Shown: positions 1 to 4,346 of the stretch, piece by piece
Position numbering within the stretch: position 1 is the first letter of the stretch
Layout of the letters: the number at the start of each line of letters is the position of its first letter
From: Microcaldota archaeon
GTDB lineage: Archaea > Micrarchaeota > Micrarchaeia > Anstonellales > Bilamarchaeaceae
DNA length: 5,444 nucleotides
Assembly: GCA_018813445.1 (NCBI GenBank)
Contig: JAHJBR010000161.1
Location: 1 to 5,444, forward strand
Direction of reading: 5' to 3'
Notes under the pieces: model-generated
Database searches by the model: none
Told to the model about the DNA's origin: nothing
Seen by the model: only the letters and a program-made list of their open reading frames with translations
Made by a program: the position numbers and the translations under genes

Positions 1-1
1 G

Positions 2-172
2 GATCTGGAAGGATATGGACAGATAAAAGTAGCTAAGAAAATGAAGATATCACAATCGACCTTGCATAGGCTTCTTGTTTCGGGTAGGAAAAAAATAGCC
101 GATGCACTTGTAAACGGAAAGGCGATTAGAATAGAGGGAGGCAATTATTCCATTACTAAAAAAAAGAGGTGA
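2..172 (+). CDS. DUF134 family helix-turn-helix DNA-binding protein, C-terminal part (5' end outside window)
   Basis: This is the last 56 codons of a gene that enters from the left edge and stops at TGA 170-172. The visible protein begins DLEGYGQIKVAKKM, continues ISQSTLHRLL, and ends in a basic tail. The segment from the VAKKM helix to STLHRLL is a helix-turn-helix like sigma-70 region 4, and the GRKKIADALVNGKAIRIEGG stretch is the hallmark C-terminal block of DUF134 proteins, which are about 100 residues long; roughly the first 40-50 residues are missing. The family is predicted to bind DNA but its targets are poorly known. Its stop codon is part of the ribosome binding site of the next gene, so the two are almost certainly co-transcribed. 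I infer that it regulates this operon, possibly itself; nothing in the window shows an operator. Family call firm, role inferred. Confidence 0.88.
   Translation, partial: DLEGYGQIKVAKKMKISQSTLHRLLVSGRKKIADALVNGKAIRIEGGNYSITKKKR
166..172 (+). promoter_or_regulatory. Shine-Dalgarno site overlapping the DUF134 stop codon
   Basis: GAGGTGA at 166-172 ends four bases before the ATG at 177 and contains the TGA stop of the DUF134 gene. It is a near-perfect match to the archaeal/bacterial anti-SD sequence and fixes the start of the DUF5320 gene. The same core with the same four-base spacing recurs before the metallo-beta-lactamase gene. Confidence 0.75.
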
Positions 173-176
173 AAAT

Positions 177-416
177 ATGCCATATGGAGACGGAACTGGC
201 CCTAGGTGGGCACAAGGAAATTGGAACTGCAGAAGAGGATTTGGAAGGATGGGTTTTGGACCTGGATTTGGAAGGAGATATGTACAACAACCAATAAACC
301 AAGCGGCGCCTAATCAAAATGAAGTTTCTGATCTAGAATCTTATGAAAAGGAACTTAGATCCGAACTTGCTGAGATACAGACTAGATTAACGGAACTGCG
401 GAGAAAGAGCAAATAA
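177..416 (+). CDS. DUF5320 family small Gly/Arg-rich protein with coiled-coil tail
   Basis: A 79-residue protein. Residues 1-9 (MPYGDGTGP) are the family's typical opening. Residues 18-34 are rich in Gly, Phe and Arg and contain two GFGR units (21-24, 30-33) plus a single cysteine, C18. Residues about 51-79 alternate charged and hydrophobic positions (LESYEKELRSELAEIQTRL), a short coiled coil that probably makes the protein oligomeric. No catalytic motif or membrane segment is visible. DUF5320 genes are, from memory, regular neighbours of NifX-like and MinD/ferredoxin genes in anaerobes, and their function is unknown. The start is supported by a strong ribosome site. The basic Gly-rich part could bind an anionic partner (nucleic acid or a metal-sulfide cluster); that is conjecture. 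Confidence 0.8.
   Translation: MPYGDGTGPRWAQGNWNCRRGFGRMGFGPGFGRRYVQQPINQAAPNQNEVSDLESYEKELRSELAEIQTRLTELRRKSK
237..276 (+). repeat. In-frame 13-bp direct repeat encoding GFGR
   Basis: The 13-mer ggatttggaagga occurs at 237-249 and again at 264-276, 27 bases (nine codons) apart, so both copies read GFGR in the DUF5320 protein. The first 11 bases occur a third time at 811-821, in frame, in the C-terminal tail of the next gene, again reading GFGR. Confidence 0.7.
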
Positions 417-435
417 TTCTGCTGAAAACCGATTT

Positions 436-440
436 GTGAT
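436..440 (+). promoter_or_regulatory. Probable Shine-Dalgarno site that selects ATG 445
   Basis: GTGAT at 436-440 matches the end of the GGAGGTGAT consensus and lies four bases before ATG 445, the same spacing as at 177 and 2924. This argues that 436 (GTG) and 439 (ATG), although in frame, are not the start. The match is short, so it only tips the choice. Confidence 0.5.
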
Positions 441-444
441 GTTT

Positions 445-849
445 ATGAAAGTATTGATTTCAACAGAAAAAGGAGGGCTTTCAGATAGTGTATTTCCTGT
501 ATTTGGAAGAAGCCCTACATTCACTATTGTAAATGCGGATAAAAATTCCAGGAAAATTGAAAACGCAAAAGTAATTCAGAATCCGGCATACCAAGCAGGA
601 GGGGGTGCAGGAGTCGCTGCTGCACAAAATGCAATAAACCAAGGTGCACAAGCAATTATAAGCGGAAGCTGCGGACCCAATGCTCTTATAGTTCTTAATC
701 AAGCTGGAATAGAAATCTATTCTGGAAATGGAAACGTAAAAAAAGCTGTTGAAAGCCTTTTGGAAGGAAAATTGAGTAAAACAAATTCAGGCACGGGGCA
801 AAAGAATTTTGGATTTGGAAGACGCAAAATGGGCAGGAGATTCGATTGA
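445..849 (+). CDS. NifX-like dinitrogenase iron-molybdenum cofactor-binding family protein with cationic GFGR tail
   Basis: 134 residues from ATG 445; an in-frame GTG at 436 or ATG at 439 would add three or two residues, but no native member needs them and GTGAT reads better as the ribosome site. Residues 1-110 form one complete Nitro_FeMo-Co domain (RNase H-like fold): MKVLIST strand, VFPVFGR (16-22), a Gly/Ala-rich AGGGAGVAAAQ helix start (51-61), GSCGPNA (74-80) with the only cysteine, C76, and a GIEIYSGNG loop. Family members bind or carry metal-sulfur clusters such as FeMo-co precursors or the Mo-Cu cluster of orange protein. Residues 111-134 are an extra tail, Gly/Arg/Lys-rich (NFGFGRRKMGRRFD), echoing the DUF5320 protein. 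The nitrogenase structural genes are not in the window, so nitrogen fixation is not implied. The stop overlaps the next start. Confidence 0.85.
   Translation: MKVLISTEKGGLSDSVFPVFGRSPTFTIVNADKNSRKIENAKVIQNPAYQAGGGAGVAAAQNAINQGAQAIISGSCGPNALIVLNQAGIEIYSGNGNVKKAVESLLEGKLSKTNSGTGQKNFGFGRRKMGRRFD
836..840 (+). promoter_or_regulatory. Shine-Dalgarno site supporting the TTG start at 846
   Basis: GGAGA at 836-840 lies five bases before TTG 846. This site, together with the homology of the protein's first residues (IIAITS) to the family's first strand, supports an unusual TTG start that overlaps the upstream TGA stop by two bases (TTGA). Confidence 0.55.
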
Positions 850-1196
850 TAATCGCCATAACTTCAAATGGAAGCGGAATTAATGGAACAGTAGCAGAAC
901 ATTTTGGAAGGTGTACTGAATTTGTAATAGCTGAACTAAAGAAAAATAAATTAATTACAATTAAAACTGTTGAAAATCCTTATTTTCAGAATCATGAACC
1001 TGGTGCAGTGCCTAAATTAATATCAGGTACAGGGGCAAAAATCCTAATTACTGGTGGGGCCGGACCAATGGCAATTGAAATGCTTGAATCAATGGGAATA
1101 GAGGTTGTTTGCGGAGCTTCTGGAAAAATAAAGGAAGTGCTTAATGATTACCTAGGCGGAAAATCCAAAAAAGGGGAAAATTCCTGCGAACATTGA
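846..1196 (+). CDS. NifX-like dinitrogenase iron-molybdenum cofactor-binding family protein, compact form with C-terminal CxH
   Basis: 116 residues from a TTG codon; no ATG or GTG lies in frame near the domain start and the first strand needs these residues. It is a single complete Nitro_FeMo-Co domain: EHFGRC (18-23), ENPYFQNHEPGAVP (43-56) with H50, GGAGPMA (70-76), VVCGASG (87-93), and a final ENSCEH giving a CxH pair (C114, H116). The NH-x-PGAVP block and the terminal CxH are typical of stand-alone members near MinD/ferredoxin ATPases and could be metal ligands. It differs from its upstream relative, which has neither the histidine block nor the CxH end but carries a basic tail, so the two are not a recent duplication. 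It overlaps the upstream gene and ends 12 bases before the next start, so it is part of the same transcript. Confidence 0.87.
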   Translation: MIIAITSNGSGINGTVAEHFGRCTEFVIAELKKNKLITIKTVENPYFQNHEPGAVPKLISGTGAKILITGGAGPMAIEMLESMGIEVVCGASGKIKEVLNDYLGGKSKKGENSCEH

Positions 1197-1197
1197 T

Positions 1198-1204
1198 GAG
1201 ATGA
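1198..1204 (+). promoter_or_regulatory. Shine-Dalgarno-like site before the first MinD/ferredoxin gene
   Basis: GAGATGA at 1198-1204 is one mismatch from GAGGTGA and sits four bases before ATG 1209. Spacing equals that of the other sites in this operon. Confidence 0.45.
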
Positions 1205-1208
1205 ATAT

Positions 1209-1400
1209 ATGATTATAGGGGTTAGTGGAGGTAAGGGTGGAACTGGAAAAACGGTTTTTTCAATCAACCTTGCAGTTGCACTTGCAAAAATTGGGGAAAA
1301 TGTAACGCTCATAGACTGCGATCCGGATTGTCCAAGTGTTCATATTGTTCTTAAAACAAAACTCGGGGAGAAAAAAGAGGTATTTTCTTTTGTTCCTTAA
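1209..1400 (+). CDS. N-terminal fragment: P-loop half of the interrupted MinD/ferredoxin ATPase
   Basis: If the TAA is obeyed, translation yields only 63 residues: strand IIGVSG, the P-loop GGKGGTGKT (7-15), helix FSINLAVALAK, the LIDCD strand (34-38) with CPSVH after it, and the KKEVFSFVP linker. It lacks the ferredoxin domain, the Walker B strand and the dimerisation helices, so it is not expected to fold into an active ATPase by itself. The start is supported by the GAGATGA site and by agreement with the paralogue, whose KGGTGKS lies at the same residue numbers. Confidence 0.55.
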   Translation: MIIGVSGGKGGTGKTVFSINLAVALAKIGENVTLIDCDPDCPSVHIVLKTKLGEKKEVFSFVP

Positions 1401-1418
1401 TTTGATTATAAAAAATGC

Positions 1419-2030
1419 ATGAAATGCGGACTTTGTATTTCCAAGTGTGAATCCAACGCGCTTTTTCAGAATAAAAATAAAACACCCAAATTATTTGATA
1501 AGCTCTGTACAGGCTGCAAAACATGCATATACTCTTGTCCTTATAACGCAATAAAGGAAAAAAGTAAATTAATAGGTTGGACCTATTTTGGAAAAAATTT
1601 AGGGATTAGTATTTATTCAGGTGAATTAAAACCTTCTGAACCGCTTTCTGAAAAAATCGTGGATGCAGTGAAAAAAAGAGGATTGGGGAAAAAAGGGATA
1701 ACGATAATAGACACTGCTGCGGGCGCGCATTGTAATGTTGTAAAGGCACTGGAAGGATGCGATTTTGCATTTTTAATTACTGAACCTACTCTTTTAGGCG
1801 AACACGATTTAAAGGCAATAAAAAAGGTGGCCAAACTACTTGGAATAAAGTACACGGTGGTGCTAAACCGGGCAGACATAACTGGAAAAACAATAAGTGC
1901 ATCAATGAAAATCCCATATAGTAGGAAACTGTTGGAATGCTATGTAGACGGAGTTTCAATAGTTGAAAAATATCCAAAACATGAAATTTCACAAAAATTT
2001 CTTGAGATTGCAACGGGGCTACTAAAATGA
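1419..2030 (+). CDS. C-terminal fragment: ferredoxin and distal ATPase part of the interrupted MinD/ferredoxin ATPase
   Basis: This is the same reading frame as the upstream fragment, after the stop. The first usable start after the TAA is ATG 1419, 18 bases on, giving 203 residues that begin MKCGLC. That start falls just after TGC 1416-1418, the first cysteine of the C-x2-C-x2-C-x3-C motif, so a re-initiated product would keep three of four ligands of cluster I, all four of cluster II (CTGCKTCIYSC), the IIDTAAGAHC strand, a TEP motif (LITEPTLLGEHDLKA) and the VVLNRADI strand, but no P-loop. No clear ribosome site precedes it. I regard it as the remnant of the full gene, not a separate gene. 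Confidence 0.55.
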   Translation: MKCGLCISKCESNALFQNKNKTPKLFDKLCTGCKTCIYSCPYNAIKEKSKLIGWTYFGKNLGISIYSGELKPSEPLSEKIVDAVKKRGLGKKGITIIDTAAGAHCNVVKALEGCDFAFLITEPTLLGEHDLKAIKKVAKLLGIKYTVVLNRADITGKTISASMKIPYSRKLLECYVDGVSIVEKYPKHEISQKFLEIATGLLK

Positions 2031-2911
2031 GAATTGCAATTGTAAGCGGAAAAGGTGGAACTGGAAAAAGCTCAGTTGCATCGTCATTAGCACACCATTT
2101 AAGCAAAGAAAAAAAATTAGTTTTGGTTGACGCTGATTCCGACTGCCCAAATCAGCACATATTTTTCAAAGGAAAGATGATAATGAAAAAACAGATCTCG
2201 GTTTCTAAAATCGCATTGGTAAACCCGGATAAATGCATAGGCTGCAGTATATGTGAAGAAAGATGCATATTCGAAGCAATAAAAATTATAGGAAAAAAAG
2301 CAATTGTAGATAAAATTGGGTGTGAAGGATGCGGGGCATGCGTTGTTTCTTGTCCTGAAAAAGCACTAACTTTAAAACCTAAACAAAGCGGGCACCTAAT
2401 TGTTTCCAAAAACAAGAAATTTTATCTTACATATGGGTTACTCTTTCCAGGGCAAAGCGGCACAGGAAAAATGGTTTTTAATGCTAGACAAAGCGCTGAA
2501 AAGCAAGCAAAAGAAAATAATACTAAATTAATAATTGTAGATGCGCCCCCTGGAATAGGCTGTCCGTTAATAGCTGCAGTAACGGGATGCGATTATATTT
2601 TTGGGGTTGTAGAGCCTACACCCGCAAGCATAAAAAATTTGGAACGGGTTCTAAAAATAGTGAAAAATTTCAAACTGCCATATTCAATAATTATGAATAA
2701 AATTGGCATATCTAAGAAATATGAAAAAGAGATACGAAAAAGGTTTGGGAAAAAAATAATAGGCAACATCGCTTATGATAAAGAAGTGGCTTGTCTCCTT
2801 GCAAAAGGCATAGTTCCATATTATGGAAAAGGAAAAGCCGCAGCTGGTTTAAGAAGAATGGCCTCAAAAGCTGAAAAATTAATTAAAAAAATAATGATAT
2901 TAAAAGACTAA
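2027..2911 (+). CDS. MinD-type P-loop ATPase with inserted two-cluster ferredoxin domain (COG1149 type), intact
   Basis: 294 residues, usual length for the family. Residues 1-45 carry the deviant Walker A KGGTGKS (9-15) and DAD (35-37). An inserted ferredoxin domain follows: C70, C73, C76, C80 and C99, C102, C105, C109-P, predicting two [4Fe-4S] clusters. After it come the family's SGTGKMVFNAR segment (144-154), Walker B strand IIVDAPPG (169-176) with GCP, VVEPTPAS, and the nucleotide-base-contact strand IIMNKIGIS. The end is very basic. No membrane segment; cytoplasmic. Family knowledge: SIMIBI-class ATPase that dimerises over ATP; the ferredoxin insert links hydrolysis to electron transfer or cluster delivery. 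The partner is likely the upstream paralogue and the substrate the NifX-like proteins (inference from order). ATG overlaps the preceding TGA (ATGA), indicating coupled translation; no strong ribosome site is seen. Confidence 0.92.
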   Translation: MRIAIVSGKGGTGKSSVASSLAHHLSKEKKLVLVDADSDCPNQHIFFKGKMIMKKQISVSKIALVNPDKCIGCSICEERCIFEAIKIIGKKAIVDKIGCEGCGACVVSCPEKALTLKPKQSGHLIVSKNKKFYLTYGLLFPGQSGTGKMVFNARQSAEKQAKENNTKLIIVDAPPGIGCPLIAAVTGCDYIFGVVEPTPASIKNLERVLKIVKNFKLPYSIIMNKIGISKKYEKEIRKRFGKKIIGNIAYDKEVACLLAKGIVPYYGKGKAAAGLRRMASKAEKLIKKIMILKD

Positions 2912-2913
2912 TT

Positions 2914-2919
2914 AGGTGA
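2914..2919 (+). promoter_or_regulatory. Shine-Dalgarno site of the metallo-beta-lactamase-fold gene
   Basis: AGGTGA at 2914-2919 lies four bases before ATG 2924 in the 12-base spacer after the ATPase stop. It fixes the start and again shows the operon's four-base spacing. Confidence 0.65.
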
Positions 2920-2923
2920 ACTA

Positions 2924-3580
2924 ATGAAAATTAGTATAGTTTATGATAATAATGCGCTTGAGGGTTTTACAGCAGGATGGGGTTTTTCCTGCCTTGTGGA
3001 AGCGCATGGACAAAGAGTACTATTTGATACTGGGTGCAATGGAAATGAGTTAGAATTAAATATGAAAAAACTTGGAATAAATTTCAGTGAAATAAATGGA
3101 GTTTTCATATCACATGCGCACCAAGACCATATAAAAGGACTGCTTCATATCCTTGGCCTAACTAGGAAAATTCCAGTTTATATCCTGGACTCATTCTCAG
3201 AAGATTTGAAAGAAAGGATAAGCAAGCTGGCAAAAACCATTGAAGTAAAAAATGCCCAGGAAATAGAAGACGGTTTTTACACAACCGGAGAATTAGGCAC
3301 TGAGATAAAGGAACAATCGCTTGTAATCAAATCAGAAAAAGGCAATATTATTGTATGTGGATGCTCGCATCCTGGAATGGACGTAATTCTAAAAAAATCC
3401 CAGGAATTTGGAACTATTAAGGGAATTTTAGGTGGCTTCCATGATTTTGATAAGATAAATACCCTAAAGGATTTAGAAATAATAATACCTTGCCACTGTA
3501 CAAAAAAAATGCAGGAAATTCTGTCCGTTTATCTAAAAAAATCTATAATGGGAAAAGCAGGAATGGTGTTTGATTTATGA
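2924..3580 (+). CDS. Metallo-beta-lactamase-fold metal-dependent hydrolase, COG1237 type
   Basis: 218 residues. Zinc/iron-binding positions are visible: VLFDTG (32-37), the HxHxDH motif SHAHQDH (H64, H66, D68, H69), GCSHPG (146-151, H149), GGFH (H173) and PCHCT (H191). The GCSHPG and late PCHCT motifs are those of the COG1237 branch, named after an archaeal enzyme (MJ0301) assigned to methanopterin biosynthesis, not those of beta-lactamases or RNA-processing nucleases. It is shorter than many COG1237 members (about 250-280 residues), lacking part of the mid-region. All predicted ligands remain, so it is likely active. The substrate cannot be read from sequence; in this operon a pterin-like or sulfur-containing small molecule is as likely as anything. 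No signal peptide. Its stop overlaps the ATG of the radical SAM gene (ATGA), so the two products are probably made in step. Confidence 0.87.
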   Translation: MKISIVYDNNALEGFTAGWGFSCLVEAHGQRVLFDTGCNGNELELNMKKLGINFSEINGVFISHAHQDHIKGLLHILGLTRKIPVYILDSFSEDLKERISKLAKTIEVKNAQEIEDGFYTTGELGTEIKEQSLVIKSEKGNIIVCGCSHPGMDVILKKSQEFGTIKGILGGFHDFDKINTLKDLEIIIPCHCTKKMQEILSVYLKKSIMGKAGMVFDL

Positions 3581-4332
3581 AAACAGTTTATGGCCCTGTG
3601 CCGTCTTGGAGATTGGGTCGCTCATTGGGAATAGATCCAATATGCTCAAAAAACAAAATATGCAGTTTTGATTGTGCATACTGCCAGCTTGGAAAAACTA
3701 AGATTAAAACCATTGAAAGAAAAGAATACGTGGATGTAGAACATGTTGCTGAAGAACTCAATGCAGCTGATAAAAATAATTCAGATGTAATTACCTTTTC
3801 AGGAACAGGAGAACCTACTCTTAACTCAAAAATAGGAGAAATGATTGCGAATGCAAAAAGATATGGCCTCAAGGTTGCAATATTAACCAACTCGTCTCTT
3901 TTTTATCTAAAAAAGGTAAGGGAAAGCCTAAACAACGCAGATATTGTGTGTGCTAAACTTGATGCTCCAAACCAAAAGCTCTTCCAAAAAATCAATAGGC
4001 CAGTTAAAGAAATAAGCTTTGGTAAAATGTTTGAAGGGTTAAAAGCTTTTAGAAAAAGTTTCAAAGGTAAATTTGCATTGCAAATGATGTTTATAGACTC
4101 TAATAAAAGCTTAGCAAATGGATTGGCAGAATTAGCACATGAACTAGATCCGGATGAAGTGCAATTAGATACTCCGCTTAGACATTCTGCTGTCCCTCCG
4201 CTTTCTGAAAAAGATATGGAAAAAATAGAATGGAAATTCCGGGATTTGAATTTTATATCCGTTTATAAAGCGAAAAAGCCGCAGGTTGCGCCTTTTGATA
4301 TTAACGAAACAAAAATTAGAAGGCCATTATAA
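3577..4332 (+). CDS. Radical SAM protein, COG0731 type
   Basis: 251 residues. The N-terminal YGPVPSWRLGRSLGID (5-20) and the radical SAM cluster motif C29-x3-C33-x2-C36 (CSFDCAYC) followed by QLG identify the COG0731 group, relatives of the wyosine tRNA enzyme TYW1 but without its flavodoxin domain. The SAM-binding 'GGE-like' motif is FSGTGEPTL (74-82), and AILTNSS and CAKLDAP mark later barrel strands. An extra cysteine, C23, precedes the motif. The family often has VPSRRLG; here the residue is Trp (W11). The three cysteines predict one [4Fe-4S] cluster that cleaves S-adenosylmethionine; the substrate is unknown. Placement last in the operon, coupled to the metallo-beta-lactamase gene, suggests action on the same pathway; it may equally be an unrelated tRNA-type enzyme that was co-opted. 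I see no second cluster motif at the C terminus. Confidence 0.88.
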   Translation: MKTVYGPVPSWRLGRSLGIDPICSKNKICSFDCAYCQLGKTKIKTIERKEYVDVEHVAEELNAADKNNSDVITFSGTGEPTLNSKIGEMIANAKRYGLKVAILTNSSLFYLKKVRESLNNADIVCAKLDAPNQKLFQKINRPVKEISFGKMFEGLKAFRKSFKGKFALQMMFIDSNKSLANGLAELAHELDPDEVQLDTPLRHSAVPPLSEKDMEKIEWKFRDLNFISVYKAKKPQVAPFDINETKIRRPL

Positions 4333-4346
4333 AATTGATTGGTAAA
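4333..4346. other. 14-base convergent junction
   Basis: The plus-strand operon (stop TAA 4330-4332) and the minus-strand nre gene (stop complement of 4347-4349) meet tail to tail. I see no hairpin. Plus-strand transcripts meet no T-run beyond the stop; minus-strand transcripts meet only a short TTTT near 4331-4334. Transcripts of the two units probably overlap or end by weak U-rich signals inside the opposing gene. Confidence 0.5.

Larger units (their letters stand above)
1209..2030 (+). pseudogene. MinD-type P-loop ATPase with inserted two-cluster ferredoxin domain, interrupted by in-frame TAA
   Basis: Read through the TAA at 1398-1400, the frame gives a 273-codon protein of the COG1149 type. 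Counting the stop as residue 64: deviant Walker A KGGTGKT (9-15), DCD switch-I-like motif (36-38), first cluster motif C70-x2-C73-x2-C76-x3-C80, second C100-x2-C103-x2-C106-x3-C110-P, and a Walker B region IIDTAAGAHC (166-175). Such proteins are thought to use ATP hydrolysis and Fe-S electrons to act on partner metalloproteins in the cytoplasm. The paralogue just downstream has its first cluster cysteine at the same residue, 70, so no codon has been lost or gained: the stop replaces one sense codon, by homology probably Glu GAA. Either a very recent pseudogene, a sequencing error, or read-through. Its last base pairs overlap the next ATG (ATGA). Confidence 0.72.

Noticed and set aside
445..1196. 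Nitrogenase cofactor (FeMo-co) assembly locus
   Set aside because: Two NifX-family domains alone do not imply nitrogen fixation; no nifH, D, K, E, N or full NifB is seen, and such domains are widespread in non-fixing anaerobes.
1404..1414. TATA-like string (gattataaaaa) just after the premature stop, as a promoter for the C-terminal fragment
   Set aside because: It lies only a few bases before ATG 1419; an archaeal TATA box would place the RNA start some 25 bases downstream, inside the coding sequence. It codes DYKK in the family's linker.
481..2415. Minus-strand open frames under the operon
   Set aside because: They mirror conserved plus-strand genes, are rich in unlikely composition, and match no family I know.
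2447..2476. Second P-loop in the intact ATPase (GQSGTGKM, residues 142-149)
   Set aside because: The last position is Met instead of Ser/Thr, and an SG-x-K segment here is a regular feature of COG1149 proteins. The true P-loop is at residues 9-15.
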